This document shows, one piece after another, positions 23,819 through 33,135 of a DNA stretch of 47,246 nucleotides. A program made the translations under genes and the position numbers. The stretch covers positions 1 through 47,246 of the forward strand of contig CAMNAO010000007.1 in assembly GCA_946531435.1 (NCBI GenBank), given 5' to 3'. Source of the DNA: an uncultured Clostridia bacterium. Its GTDB lineage: Bacteria; Bacillota; Clostridia; Oscillospirales; Oscillospiraceae. The first letter of the stretch is position 1; each line of letters opens with the position of its first letter. A model generated the notes under the pieces. The model made no database searches, had not been told where the DNA came from, and was given only the letters and a program-made list of their open reading frames with translations.

Positions 23819-24717
23819 CGGAACTGAAAAAAGTCCCCACGGGAGGGAAGCCGGAGGCCGGCGTGCGGGAGAAGAAGGAGACCCAGCTCAGCATGATTCT
23901 GCACCGCCTCATGAAAAACAAGCTGGCCCTCACCGGTGGGATCATCTTCCTGTGCCTCTGCCTCATCTCCCTCTTCGCGCCCCTCATCGCCCCTTACGAC
24001 TGGTCGGCGGTGGACCCGGTACATAAGCTTATGCATCCCTCGGCCCAGCACATCTTTGGAACCGACCAGTTCGGCCGGGATATCTTCAGCCGCATCGTCT
24101 ACGGCGGGCGCTACAGTCTGACCCTGGGCGTGGCCTCCACCCTGTTCAGCACCCTTCTGGGCGTGGTGGTTGGCTCCATCGCGGGCTACTTCGGCGGCGC
24201 GGTGGATCGGCTCATCATGCGCTTTATTGACATGATCCAGTGCGTTCCCGGCATGCTTCTGACCATCTGTATCTCCGTGGCCCTGGGCTCCGGCATCGTC
24301 AACACCGTGATCGCTATGAGCTTCGGCGGCATCTGGGGCACGGCCCGTATGCTGCGGGGCCAGATCCTCACGGTGCGCACCAGTGAGTATGTGGAGGCCG
24401 CAAAGGCCACCAACAACTCCTCCTTCCGCACCATTGTAAAGTACGTCCTGCCCAACTCCATCCAGCAGACCGTGATCTCGGCCTGTATGGGTATCGGCGG
24501 CGCCATCTCCGGCATCTCCGGCCTTAGCTTCCTTGGCCTCGGCGTACAGCCTCCGCTGCCCGAGTGGGGCGCCATGCTGAGTGACGGGCGGAATTACCTG
24601 CGCTACTACCCCAATATGCTGTGGGCTCCCTGCATCGTGATCGCCCTGACCATCCTCTCCATCAGCTTCTTCGGCGATGGGCTGCGTGACGCGATGGATC
24701 CCCGTATGAAGGACTGA
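23815..24717 (+). CDS. ABC transporter permease, DppC type
   Basis: The ATG at 23815 has AGGAGG upstream and lies in the ATGA overlap with the DppB-type gene. The 300-residue product has the DppC features: a cytoplasmic polar N-terminus, TM1 (ALTGGIIFLCLCLISLFAPLIAPY), HIFGTDQFGRDIFSRIVYGGRYSL, the coupling loop EYVEAAKATNNSSFRTIVKYVLPN, and the end SISFFGDGLRDAMDPRMKD. Length is normal. It pairs with the preceding permease to form the inner-membrane translocator. Confidence 0.93.
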   Translation: MTELKKVPTGGKPEAGVREKKETQLSMILHRLMKNKLALTGGIIFLCLCLISLFAPLIAPYDWSAVDPVHKLMHPSAQHIFGTDQFGRDIFSRIVYGGRYSLTLGVASTLFSTLLGVVVGSIAGYFGGAVDRLIMRFIDMIQCVPGMLLTICISVALGSGIVNTVIAMSFGGIWGTARMLRGQILTVRTSEYVEAAKATNNSSFRTIVKYVLPNSIQQTVISACMGIGGAISGISGLSFLGLGVQPPLPEWGAMLSDGRNYLRYYPNMLWAPCIVIALTILSISFFGDGLRDAMDPRMKD

Positions 24718-24726
24718 GGTGATCGC

Positions 24727-25791
24727 ATGAAAGAGAAAGAATTTGAGAAGAAGCACGACCACCGAGAGCATCACCATCACGACGGTCACCGGGACGGTGA
24801 ATTCCTCAGTGTCAAGGATCTGACGGTGGAGTACACCTCCGGCAAGCAGGTGGTCCACGCGGTCAACGGGATCTCCTTCGATATCAAGCGGGGCCACTCC
24901 CTGGGCATCGTGGGAGAGTCCGGCTGCGGAAAATCCACCGTGGCCAAGGCGATCCTGAGAATTCTGCCGGATCACGGCGCCCGCATCGCCGGGGGCGAGA
25001 TCTGGTACAAGGGCCGGGATCTGGTCTCAGAGCCCGAGAAGCGGATGGAGCACATCCGCGGCGCGGAGATCTCCATGATCTTCCAGGACCCCATGACGGC
25101 CTTAAACCCGGTGAAAAAGATCATCGACCAGATCTCCAGCGTCATTCGGCTGCATAACCCCGGCATGACGAAAAAGGAGGCGGAGGAGCAGGGCATCAAA
25201 ATGCTCCGCCGCGTGGGCATCGGCGAAGACCGGGTGCGGGACTACCCCCACCAGTTCTCCGGCGGCATGCAGCAGCGCGTGGAGGTGGCCATCGGCCTCA
25301 GCTGCAACCCGGATCTCCTCCTGGCGGACGAGCCCACCACGGCGCTGGACGTGACCATTCAGGCCCAGGTGCTGGACCTCATCCGGGATCTCATGCGGGA
25401 AAAAGGGACCACCCTCCTGCTCATTACCCATAATCTGGGCATCGTGGCCGAGATGTGCGACGATGTGGCGGTGTTCTACGGCGGCGAAATCGTGGAATAC
25501 GGCTCCAAGCGCGAGATTTTCAAGAACCCCAGTCACCCCTATACCATTGGACTCTTCGGCGCAGTTCCCAGCCTTACCGGCGAGGGCGAGCGGCTGAAGC
25601 CGGTGGAGGGCATCATGCCCGATCCCAGCGACCTGCCCCTTGGGTGTAAATTCCACACCCGCTGTCCCTACGCCACGGAAGCTTGCAGTGAGGGCGAGGT
25701 GCCGGTCGTTCAGTTGGGCGGCACCCACTACTGCCAGTGCCATAACATCGAAGCGGTGAAGGCCGCGCAGGAGAAGGAGGCGGCAAAATGA
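24727..25791 (+). CDS. ABC transporter ATP-binding protein, DppD type, with His-rich N-terminus
   Basis: The 354-residue product has Walker [11 protein letters not shown]-loop [10 protein letters not shown], signature SGGMQQRV, Walker [13 protein letters not shown] and the C-terminal oligopeptide-transporter extension with the [14 protein letters not shown] segment, which can hold an iron-sulfur cluster in some relatives. Unusual is the first 26 residues: a highly charged stretch with seven His, including HHHH, before the domain begins at [11 protein letters not shown]. This could bind metal or be a regulatory extension. Its stop overlaps the next ATPase start by 4 bases. It energises uptake together with the DppF type. 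Confidence 0.93.
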   Translation: MKEKEFEKKHDHREHHHHDGHRDGEFLSVKDLTVEYTSGKQVVHAVNGISFDIKRGHSLGIVGESGCGKSTVAKAILRILPDHGARIAGGEIWYKGRDLVSEPEKRMEHIRGAEISMIFQDPMTALNPVKKIIDQISSVIRLHNPGMTKKEAEEQGIKMLRRVGIGEDRVRDYPHQFSGGMQQRVEVAIGLSCNPDLLLADEPTTALDVTIQAQVLDLIRDLMREKGTTLLLITHNLGIVAEMCDDVAVFYGGEIVEYGSKREIFKNPSHPYTIGLFGAVPSLTGEGERLKPVEGIMPDPSDLPLGCKFHTRCPYATEACSEGEVPVVQLGGTHYCQCHNIEAVKAAQEKEAAK

Positions 25792-26753
25792 GTACCCCTC
25801 TCGTTGAACTCAAGGGACTGAAAAAGTATTTCGATACCCATAAGGGAAAGCTCCACGCGGTGGATGACATCAACATGAGCTTCTATGAAGGGAAGACCAT
25901 GGGCGTGGTGGGTGAGTCCGGCTGCGGCAAGTCCACCCTGGCCCGCACCATCATCCACCTCCATGAGCCCACCGACGGCCAGATTCTCTTTGAGGGGAAG
26001 GACATCACCTATCCCAACCGCAGGGAGCTGCATGACCTTCGGGAGCAAATGCAGATCATCTTCCAGGACCCCTATATGACGCTGAACCCCCGCTACACCA
26101 TTGAGGATACTCTGAAGGAGCCGCTGATACTCTCGGGCAAGTATGAAAAGGCCAGTCTGGATAAGCAGATCATCAAGCTCATGGACATGGTTGGCCTCTC
26201 CGGAAGACTGCGGATGGCCTATCCTCACGAGCTCTCCGGCGGACGCCGCCAGCGCGTGGGCATCGGCCGTGCCATCGCGATGAACCCCAAGTTCATCGCC
26301 TGTGATGAGCCGGTGGCCAGCCTGGACGTGTCCATCCAGGCCCAGATCATCAATCTTTTGCAGGACCTGCAGAAGGATTTCGGCCTCACCTACATGTTTG
26401 TGACCCACGATCTCAGTGTTGTGCGCCACATCAGCCACGACATCAGCGTCATGTACTTAGGTCAGCTGGTGGAGACCAGTCCCTCCAAGGAGCTCTTTTT
26501 GAAGCCGCTGCACCCCTATACCAAGGCTCTGATTTCGGCCATTCCCTCTACGGATATCGACCATCCCAAGGAGCGGATCCAGCTGAAGGGTGAGCTCATG
26601 AGCCCCATTGAGCCCAAGCCCGGCTGCCGCTTCGCCCCCCGCTGCGTGTACGCCACCGAGGCCTGTCATATGCCGCAGAAGCTGGAGGAGGTCCTGCCCG
26701 GCCACTTTGTGTCCTGCTGCCGTGTACGCGAGCTGAACACGGACATCCTCTAA
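25788..26753 (+). CDS. ABC transporter ATP-binding protein, DppF type
   Basis: The 321-residue product has Walker [11 protein letters not shown]-loop FQDPYMTLNP, signature SGGRRQRV, Walker B FIACDEPVASLD, and the C-terminal extension with CRFAPRCVYATEAC. It completes the five-part importer (binding protein, two permeases, two ATPases). It starts inside the stop of the DppD-type gene. After it comes a 250-base spacer with dispersed repeats and then the first hydrolase gene; no promoter is obvious there, so the enzymes may be read from the importer promoter. Confidence 0.93.
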   Translation: MSTPLVELKGLKKYFDTHKGKLHAVDDINMSFYEGKTMGVVGESGCGKSTLARTIIHLHEPTDGQILFEGKDITYPNRRELHDLREQMQIIFQDPYMTLNPRYTIEDTLKEPLILSGKYEKASLDKQIIKLMDMVGLSGRLRMAYPHELSGGRRQRVGIGRAIAMNPKFIACDEPVASLDVSIQAQIINLLQDLQKDFGLTYMFVTHDLSVVRHISHDISVMYLGQLVETSPSKELFLKPLHPYTKALISAIPSTDIDHPKERIQLKGELMSPIEPKPGCRFAPRCVYATEACHMPQKLEEVLPGHFVSCCRVRELNTDIL

Positions 26754-26779
26754 GAGACGAGGGGACGGATTCCGACTCG

Positions 26780-26960
26780 CTAAGAGCCGCCGTTTCACGG
26801 CGGTTGCTCGCGTGGATGTTCGCCTGCGGGCTCACATGCCACGGGCTGAAGGCGGCCCTCGCAATGACGGAAAAGAATCGATAGCCGCAGTGACGATCCA
26901 ACCTGTATGTCATTGCGAGGAGCGAAGCGACGCGGCAATCCGCGTCCCCGTCCCTACCCT
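26780..26960. repeat. Dispersed intergenic repeat
   Basis: The stretch contains CCGCCGTTTCACGGCGG (26788-26804), CCTCGCAATGACGGAAAAG and CATTGCGAGG...GGCAATCCGCGTCC (26911-26948). The same frame CATTGCGA...GGCAATCCGCG, with a different inner hairpin, recurs four times at 42-43 kb. It holds no gene. Confidence 0.7.
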
Positions 26961-27006
26961 AAAAACGAAGAATTTCTAAGTGCCACAAAGTACGAGGAGG
27001 TACCCT

Positions 27007-29571
27007 ATGGCAAAGACCCAACTAACTGCAGGCGCCGGCGCAGCCGCCATCCGCTTTTCTCCTGAGATGTTCCCCACGGATCGCCTCTACGGCGTCCATG
27101 ATGATCCCCATGTCCGGATCCTGCTCTTTGAGGCCGGGGAGAAGGCCGCTATCGTGGCCTATGAGCTGGTCAACGGCGACAGCATTCTGGACCTGACAAA
27201 AGAGACCGTCAGTGAGATCTGCAATGTCCCCAGGAAAAACGTGTGGGTCCATGTGACCCACGCCATCACCACACCCCACACCCCAGGCGGACCGGAGAAG
27301 GTGCCCGGCATCATGAACCCCTTTGGCCCTCCCGGCGCCGGCGGACCGCCCAGGAAGGAGGGGGAGCAGAAGCCCCCCATGGGTCCCAGGATGGACCCAG
27401 ACGGGGCGAAAAAGAAGTCCCTTTTCCTGAAGGCGGTCACCAAGGCGCTGATCGAGGCCGCCAACCAGGCGCGGGACAGCTTCCGTCCCGCCCGCTACGG
27501 CATCGGCACCGGAGAGTGCCACGTGGCCGCCAACCGGGATGTGGAATCCCCCTTTGGCTGGTGGGTGGGCGTCAATCCCCAGGGAAAGACCAACACAAAG
27601 ATGACCATGGTACGCCTGGAGGATCTTGAAGGAAAGCCCATCGGCTTCTTTATGAGCTACGGCGTCAAGCCCTGCGCCATTGACATGGCGGATATGAATG
27701 AACCCACCCGGCAGGTCTCCTCGGATATCTCCGGCGTCGCCTGCAGCATGGTGGAGGAGGCCTACGGTGCGCCCTGCCTCTTCGCCATGAGCGCCGCCGG
27801 GGACCAGGTGCCCCGGGGGATGGTCTATGTGCCCAGGGTCACCGAGGAAGGCAAGGTCGTCCAGGACGACAAGGGCTTTGGGGCAGGCCTTCAGGTGGTG
27901 GCGGAGTTGGGCAAGGAGATGGGCGACGCCGCCCTCTCCATTGCAAAGGGCATTCGCTGCGAGACCGAAGAGGCGGATGTGGCCCTGGCCACCTCAGCTG
28001 TGCTCCTGGATCAGAAGGCCAGCGGCGGACGCCTGGAGGGCCCGGTGAAAGAGATGGAGTTCAAGGCCGATGGAAAGACCGTCCTGGAGGCTGAGGGCAT
28101 CCGTCTTGGCGATGACCTGGCCTTTGTGGCCATTCGCCCGGAGACCAACTGCCAGACCGAGCGGGAGTTGTGGGCCGGCTCTCCCTTTGCCCATACCCTG
28201 CTTCTCTCCATGACCAACGGCGGCATGAAGTATATGCCGGATCAGGAGGCCTATGACAAGGCCAACTGGGAGGCGGCAAGCTCCATGGTCATGCCGGGCT
28301 CCGCTGAAAAGTGGGTCGCCCGGGCGGTGGACATGTTGAAGGCGCTGAAGAAGGATGCCCAGGAGCCCGTCATTACGGCGGTGGCGGAAGCCCGCCCCGA
28401 CGGCGCCAGGATCACTAAGGCGGTGCTGGAGTTTGCGGGCTCCATGCCCGATCCTGAGACTGTCTCCGTGGTAGACCGCACCATCGTAAAGCGTGAGGTG
28501 AGCGGCAATGTTCTCACCCTTACCCTCGATGACGAGGATCCCAACGCCCGAGTGGTCCCGGTATTCGTACCCAAGCCGGGCGGACCCGGCCCCGGTGGCC
28601 CCGGCAAATTTGGCGGACCCGGCGGCCCCGGTGGCCCCGGTGGCCCGAAGGGGCCTGGTGGTCCGGGCGGCCCCGGCGGACCGGGAAAACGGACCTTCCC
28701 GCCGAAAAAGCCCAACCCCGTGGCAGTAGAGGTGAAAATACCCGGAATCGATGCTCCGCTTGCCTCCACAAAGATTTCCCGTCCTGTGATTGAGGACTTC
28801 ATTCCCGGCACCTTTAAGAGAATCCTGTATAATCTCTATGTGCCCAAGGGATACGATCCCGAGAAGAAGTATCCCCTTGTGCTGTTCATCCCCGATGCCG
28901 GGGTCAACGGCTATGACTCCTCCATCGCCCTCTACCAGGGCATCGGCGCCACCTGCTGGGCCGACCCGGAAATCCAAAGGGAGGATCCCTGCTTTGTCCT
29001 TGCGATCCAGGTGCCATCCAATGTCCATCTCACCAATGACGCCCATGAGGCCTCGGATGAGCTGAACGACATCAAGGCGCTGCTGGATTCCGTCATTCAA
29101 GATTACAGCATTGACGCGGATCGTGTCTACACCACGGGCCAGTCCCAGGGCTGCATGGCCTCCATGGAGCTGAACCTGCGCTATCCCGATTTCTTCGCCG
29201 CATCCATGTTCGTCTCCGGCCACTGGGATATTGAGAAGATGACCGGCCTTACCGATAAGAAATTCTTCTTCGGCCTTTCCTCCGGCGGCCAGGGGGAGTT
29301 CCCCAACTTTAACGCCATCACCGACGGCCTGGAGAAGAAGGGTGTCAAGGTCAACCGGGTGCACCTCAATTTCCAGGAAGGAATGGCGGCATGTGACGAG
29401 AAGGTTCAGGCGGCTCTTGACAATGCCCAGGTGGTCTATGCTATTTTTGATAAGGAGACCGCCTTCCCCGAGGGGAAGGAAGTTGCGGGCATCGCCCACC
29501 ACAACCGGGGCTGGGAGCTCAGCTACCAATTGAAGAGTGCCCTTCGCTGGATCCTGAGCCAGCATCGGTAA
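27007..29571 (+). CDS. Ceramidase-like / EstA-type esterase fusion protein with Gly-Gly-Pro tract
   Basis: The start at 27007 follows GAGGAGG. The 854-residue cytosolic protein has three parts. Residues 1 to about 470 resemble the neutral ceramidase N-terminal domain (an early AGAGAAAIRFSPE, then VHVTHAITTPHTPGGP where family members have a THTHSGP metal motif). Residues about 475-595 form an Ig-like module as found before EstA-type esterases. It is interrupted by a roughly 40-residue Gly-Gly-Pro tract (about 522-562). The C-terminal part is an esterase of the alpha/beta fold: PVIEDFIPGTFKRILYNLYVPKGYD, nucleophile GQSQG with Ser713, and a late HHN His. The N-terminus also has a Pro/Gly-rich insert (about 96-130). 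It likely cleaves amide and ester bonds in an imported compound (inference). It is first in the enzyme block. Confidence 0.75.
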   Translation: MAKTQLTAGAGAAAIRFSPEMFPTDRLYGVHDDPHVRILLFEAGEKAAIVAYELVNGDSILDLTKETVSEICNVPRKNVWVHVTHAITTPHTPGGPEKVPGIMNPFGPPGAGGPPRKEGEQKPPMGPRMDPDGAKKKSLFLKAVTKALIEAANQARDSFRPARYGIGTGECHVAANRDVESPFGWWVGVNPQGKTNTKMTMVRLEDLEGKPIGFFMSYGVKPCAIDMADMNEPTRQVSSDISGVACSMVEEAYGAPCLFAMSAAGDQVPRGMVYVPRVTEEGKVVQDDKGFGAGLQVVAELGKEMGDAALSIAKGIRCETEEADVALATSAVLLDQKASGGRLEGPVKEMEFKADGKTVLEAEGIRLGDDLAFVAIRPETNCQTERELWAGSPFAHTLLLSMTNGGMKYMPDQEAYDKANWEAASSMVMPGSAEKWVARAVDMLKALKKDAQEPVITAVAEARPDGARITKAVLEFAGSMPDPETVSVVDRTIVKREVSGNVLTLTLDDEDPNARVVPVFVPKPGGPGPGGPGKFGGPGGPGGPGGPKGPGGPGGPGGPGKRTFPPKKPNPVAVEVKIPGIDAPLASTKISRPVIEDFIPGTFKRILYNLYVPKGYDPEKKYPLVLFIPDAGVNGYDSSIALYQGIGATCWADPEIQREDPCFVLAIQVPSNVHLTNDAHEASDELNDIKALLDSVIQDYSIDADRVYTTGQSQGCMASMELNLRYPDFFAASMFVSGHWDIEKMTGLTDKKFFFGLSSGGQGEFPNFNAITDGLEKKGVKVNRVHLNFQEGMAACDEKVQAALDNAQVVYAIFDKETAFPEGKEVAGIAHHNRGWELSYQLKSALRWILSQHR

Positions 29572-29577
29572 AATCCT

Positions 29578-29606
29578 TTCCAGGGCTCCCTGTGGGGGCC
29601 CTGGAA
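29578..29606 (+). other. Intercistronic hairpin
   Basis: TTCCAGGGCTCCC pairs with GGGGGCCCTGGAA directly after the fusion-esterase stop. It has no U-run and could stabilise or limit the transcript. Confidence 0.5.
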
Positions 29607-29631
29607 GCAATCATAGGAAGGAGAAACCTTC

Positions 29632-30540
29632 ATGAAGATCATTGAAGTCATTGACAAGATCCGCCATTTCCACGGCTGGCTGGACTACAGCCGCTTTGAC
29701 AAGGTGCTCTACGGCGACGCGGAGCAGGAGTGTACCGGCGTGGCCACCACCTGCTGTGCCACCGTAGAGGCCATCCGCAAGGCCGCGGCCAAGGGCTGCA
29801 ACCTGCTGGTCTGCCATGAGGACCTGTTCTTCAACTCCTTTGACGATCCCATCCTGGTGGAGGGGGTAGCCCTGGTGGAGCTGAAGAAGAAGGTATTGGA
29901 AGAGACCGGCGTAGTGGTCTGGCGGGACCACGACCACATGCACGGCAACCCCAACCGCCCCTTCGGCGGCCCCGGCGGTCCCGGTGGCCCCGGAAAGCCC
30001 GGCGCAAAGCCGGATTTCAAGCGGATCCCCTTTAAAAATGAGCCGAGAGAGAAGACGGACTACATCTTCTACGGCATCATGAAGGTGCTGGGCTGGGAGG
30101 ACTATGTGGTGGACGACATCAAAAAGCCCCTCCTCTACGAGATCCCGGAGACGGATGTACCCAGCCTCTGCCGCTATATGATGGAAAAGTTCAACCTCAA
30201 CGGCGTCCGCATCGTGGGCAAGAAGGACGCCAAGGTGCGCCGGGTCTTCTTCGCGGAGCATGTGAACGACCGGAACGATGAGGCCCTCTATCAGCGGATG
30301 GATGAACTGAACGCCGATGTTTTTATCCCGCTGGAGATCGTGGACTGGACCCTTTCGGAGTACATCCGCGACGCGGTGAGTCTGGGGGAGAACAAAGCCA
30401 TTCTCGAGATGGGCCACTTCAATTTTGAGGAGCCCGGCATGCGCTGGATGGCGGAGGACTGGCTGCCGAAGCTGCTGGAAAATGAGCTGCCCGTCTGCTT
30501 CGTCCAGTCCGGTGACAGCTTTGACTACATCGTAAGATAA
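29632..30540 (+). CDS. Divergent Nif3-like dinuclear-metal protein with Gly-Gly-Pro loop
   Basis: The 302-residue product opens MKIIEVIDKI and has the Nif3/YqfO pattern of GVATTCCATVEAIRKAAAKGCNLLVCHEDLFFN. The usual HHP metal motif here reads CHED, so one His is replaced by Cys. The C-terminal ILEMGHFNFEEPGMRWMAEDWLPKLL matches the second metal half with His and Glu. In the middle, at about residues 108-126, is a loop [16 protein letters not shown] that is not part of the Nif3 fold. Nif3 proteins are hexameric metal-binding proteins of poorly known function, some with hydrolase activity. The gene sits between the fusion esterase and the first MBL hydrolase. Start follows AAGGAG. Confidence 0.7.
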   Translation: MKIIEVIDKIRHFHGWLDYSRFDKVLYGDAEQECTGVATTCCATVEAIRKAAAKGCNLLVCHEDLFFNSFDDPILVEGVALVELKKKVLEETGVVVWRDHDHMHGNPNRPFGGPGGPGGPGKPGAKPDFKRIPFKNEPREKTDYIFYGIMKVLGWEDYVVDDIKKPLLYEIPETDVPSLCRYMMEKFNLNGVRIVGKKDAKVRRVFFAEHVNDRNDEALYQRMDELNADVFIPLEIVDWTLSEYIRDAVSLGENKAILEMGHFNFEEPGMRWMAEDWLPKLLENELPVCFVQSGDSFDYIVR

Positions 30541-30553
30541 AAGGGTGCGAAAT

Positions 30554-31429
30554 ATGAGAAATATCTACGAAATCGAGAATGTGGGCGGCAATGTATATCG
30601 CGTTACCGAGTGCATGGAGCCCGGTGGAAGGGGCGTGAACAGCTTCTTTGTGATCGGGGAGGAAAAGGCGCTGCTGTTTGACTCCGGCTTCGGCGTGGTG
30701 GATACGCTGAGAGGGGAACTGGAAAAGCTTACGACCATGCCGATCGTTTGTGTCGTAGGCCACGGTCACCCAGATCACGCCGGGGCGGCGGAGCTCTTCA
30801 ATGAGGTCTATATGAACCGCCGGGATGAGCCGCTTCTCCCTGTTTCCCTCAGCTATGAGCGGCGGATGGAGGACGTCTTCGGGACCCATGGCCCCGGCGG
30901 CCCCCGGAAGATCGACGAGGAGCTGAAGGCCTACGCGGAAAGCCACATTGTGGACCCCGGCGGAAAGAACTTTACGTACAAAGATGTGGACGCCGGGGAC
31001 CGCTTCGACATCGGCGGCGATGTGTTTGAGGTATTCGCCCTGCCCGGCCATACCCAGGGCTCCATCGCCCTTCTGAACCGGGAGAAGAACTACGCCTTCA
31101 TCAGTGACTGCATCGGCCCCCGCACTGCGCTGGTAACGCTGCCGCCGGAGAAACGGGTGGGTCTCATCGCCTACCGTGACGGCCTGAAAAAGTTCCGGGA
31201 CAATGTGAATGAGGATACCGTTTTCTGGTACGGCCACAGCCGTGAGCCCCAGAAGCATATTTATATGGAGGATACCATTCTGGCACTGGATGAGATCCTG
31301 GAGGGAAAGACGGAGAACGACGTCCGCAGCGAGTCCCATTTTGCCAAGCGGCAGGCCGCCGCAGGAAAATTGATGACGGAGCACGTGACCGGCTCCGTGA
31401 AGATCGTCTACGATGCCAACCTGCTGTAA
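30554..31429 (+). CDS. MBL-fold metallo-hydrolase (paralogue a)
   Basis: ATG 30554 is preferred over GTG 30545, although the ribosome binding site (AAAAGGG) is modest. The 291-residue product has the metal motif HGHPDHAG (about residues 72-79), GHTQGS for the third His, a SD segment for the bridging Asp, and a late YGHS. It shares most of its sequence with the protein at 33136, including the opening, VIGEEKALLFDSGFGVVDTL, and the loop GPGGPRKID at about residue 113. The superfamily covers hydrolases of many ester-like bonds. No signal peptide, so it is cytosolic. The next gene, an esterase, starts 21 bases downstream. Confidence 0.88.
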   Translation: MRNIYEIENVGGNVYRVTECMEPGGRGVNSFFVIGEEKALLFDSGFGVVDTLRGELEKLTTMPIVCVVGHGHPDHAGAAELFNEVYMNRRDEPLLPVSLSYERRMEDVFGTHGPGGPRKIDEELKAYAESHIVDPGGKNFTYKDVDAGDRFDIGGDVFEVFALPGHTQGSIALLNREKNYAFISDCIGPRTALVTLPPEKRVGLIAYRDGLKKFRDNVNEDTVFWYGHSREPQKHIYMEDTILALDEILEGKTENDVRSESHFAKRQAAAGKLMTEHVTGSVKIVYDANLL

Positions 31430-31450
31430 GAGCAGAAAAGGAGGAATCCG

Positions 31451-32731
31451 ATGTCAAACAATATCAAAACCATCCTCTGCCTCACCGGAAACTATCCCAC
31501 CGGACAGCGGATCTGCGGCGCGAAGCTGATCTATGACCGGGATCTGGACCCGGCCTCGGTTTCTCAGAGTACTTATGAGGTCGAGGGCCTGACGGTGACC
31601 GGCGTTTCCGTCTCCCAAAATGAAGTGAACGTATCGGTGGACCCCATGACGAAGGCGGCGGCCATCTTTGAGCTGCCGGAGTTTGACGGGCGTGGCCCGA
31701 AAGGTCCCGGTGGCCCCGGCGGTCCCGGCAGCCCCGGAGGTCCGGGCGGTCCCGGCGGCCCCGGTGGTCCGGGAGGTCCGGGCGGACCGAAGGGTCCGGG
31801 CGGCCCCATGGGCGGAGGGATCAAATTAAAGGCCAAAGAGGTCAGGGTAAGGCAGCTTTCCGATGTCCTGGCGAAGGACGGAACTGTGATCTCCGGCTCC
31901 GAGGAGGCATTCCTCTCCGAGACCGCGGTTGAACCCGTGATTGAGGATTTCCGGCAGGCCACCTTCAACGGCCTTCCCTATAATCTCTATACACCCAAGG
32001 CGATGGAGGAGGGGAAGACCTATCCGCTGGTGGTCTTTGTCCCCGATGGCGGCGCCACCGGAGATGACGTGTTCATTACCCTCGCCCAGGGAAACGGCGC
32101 CGTCACCTGGGCGGAGCCCCAGTGGCAGGCGGAGCACCCCTGCTTTGTGCTGGCGCCCCAGCCGAACCATGCCTTCCGTTTCACCGACGATGTGGCAGAG
32201 GTGGCCACGGAAAAGCTCTATATTTTGAAGGGCCTCATCGACTACATTGCCTACAATAACCCGGTGGATCGGGACCGGATCTACTGCACCGGCCAGTCCG
32301 GCGGCGGCATGTGCTTTGCGGAGATGAACATTCTCTATCCGGATTACTTCGCCTCTGCCATGTTCGTGGCCTGCCAGTGGAACGCGGTCCGCTTTGCCGC
32401 GGCCTGTAAGCATAAGCGGTTCTGGACCCTGGTCTCTCACGATGACGCCAAGGCCTTCCCCGGCTGGAACGCCATGATGGCGGCCCTGGAGGAGGCGGGT
32501 GCTAAGGTAGGCCGCTATACCTGGGATGCAAAACAGGCCCCCGAGGTGCTGGAGGCGCTGGCAAAGGAGGCTGCTGCGGATGGAAGCCAGATCCACTACA
32601 CCGTGTTCGAGGGCAGCTCTGTGGTGCCCTCGGAGCGGGCGGCCAACCCCATGAACAACCATCACTTCACCTGGCCAGCTGCCTACAGCATCCACGCCGT
32701 GAAAGAGTGGATGTTCGGACAGTCGAGGTGA
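31451..32731 (+). CDS. EstA-type esterase with Ig-like N-terminus and Gly-Gly-Pro tract
   Basis: The start follows AAGGAGG. Of 426 residues, about 1-130 form an Ig-like module ([16 protein letters not shown] is typical of the EstA N-terminal domain) that contains a Gly-Gly-Pro tract of about 42 residues (80-122). The esterase domain follows: [22 protein letters not shown], nucleophile GQSGGG with Ser283, and a late NHHFTW His. It is paralogous to the C-terminal part of the 27007 fusion; both place the tract in the same Ig-like region. No signal peptide. It probably acts on an ester or similar bond in the cytosol. The following small gene starts 6 bases after its stop. Confidence 0.82.
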   Translation: MSNNIKTILCLTGNYPTGQRICGAKLIYDRDLDPASVSQSTYEVEGLTVTGVSVSQNEVNVSVDPMTKAAAIFELPEFDGRGPKGPGGPGGPGSPGGPGGPGGPGGPGGPGGPKGPGGPMGGGIKLKAKEVRVRQLSDVLAKDGTVISGSEEAFLSETAVEPVIEDFRQATFNGLPYNLYTPKAMEEGKTYPLVVFVPDGGATGDDVFITLAQGNGAVTWAEPQWQAEHPCFVLAPQPNHAFRFTDDVAEVATEKLYILKGLIDYIAYNNPVDRDRIYCTGQSGGGMCFAEMNILYPDYFASAMFVACQWNAVRFAAACKHKRFWTLVSHDDAKAFPGWNAMMAALEEAGAKVGRYTWDAKQAPEVLEALAKEAAADGSQIHYTVFEGSSVVPSERAANPMNNHHFTWPAAYSIHAVKEWMFGQSR

Positions 32732-32737
32732 GAAAAC

Positions 32738-33082
32738 ATGGATAAGAAGCCGGAGAAGCTGGGCGGGAACCCGCTCGAGGGGAGAAAACACCCCGAGGGA
32801 CGGGGCCCCGGCCAGGGGCCGGTGGGCCCGGACGGAAAGCCGTTGCCCTCTCCCTATGAGATGAAGATGGCGACCCTTCATAAGGGCCCCTGTTCCAGTC
32901 CCCGGGTCGCCACCTGTCCCTGCACCAGGGACTGTCCGCTGCATGGCCGCTGCTGCGACTGCACGCGTCACCATATTGAGGAGCGTAAAATGCTCTGGGA
33001 CGGTATGGATGAAGAGCGAAGAAACAGCACAGAGTGGCTGCCGGAGTGCCTGAGGCTGGCACAGCTGGGGGATTTCCGGTAA
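32738..33082 (+). CDS. Small cysteine-rich DUF6485-like protein with Gly/Pro-rich head
   Basis: The 114-residue product has a polar head rich in Gly and Pro (GRGPGQGPVGPDGKP, about residues 21-35) and a cysteine cluster at about 60-76 reading CPCTRDCPLHGRCCDC. It ends in ...EWLPECLRLAQLGDFR. The CxC...CxxHGxCxxC pattern resembles small clostridial proteins of the DUF6485 type, whose Cys would bind zinc or an iron-sulfur cluster. Its role is unknown. It lies 6 bases after the esterase stop and 53 bases before the second MBL gene, so it belongs to the same operon. Start follows GAGGTGAG. Confidence 0.7.
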   Translation: MDKKPEKLGGNPLEGRKHPEGRGPGQGPVGPDGKPLPSPYEMKMATLHKGPCSSPRVATCPCTRDCPLHGRCCDCTRHHIEERKMLWDGMDEERRNSTEWLPECLRLAQLGDFR

Positions 33083-33135
33083 AATGAACCCGGCAGAAGA
33101 GACGGCAGCCCCAGTTTGAGAAAGGAAGTCAACGC

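Noticed and set aside
31690..31815. Gly-Gly-Pro tract read as collagen
   Set aside because: The period of three with Gly fits loosely, but the tracts are short, lie inside cytosolic enzymes and lack a trimerisation domain. A collagen triple helix is not supported.
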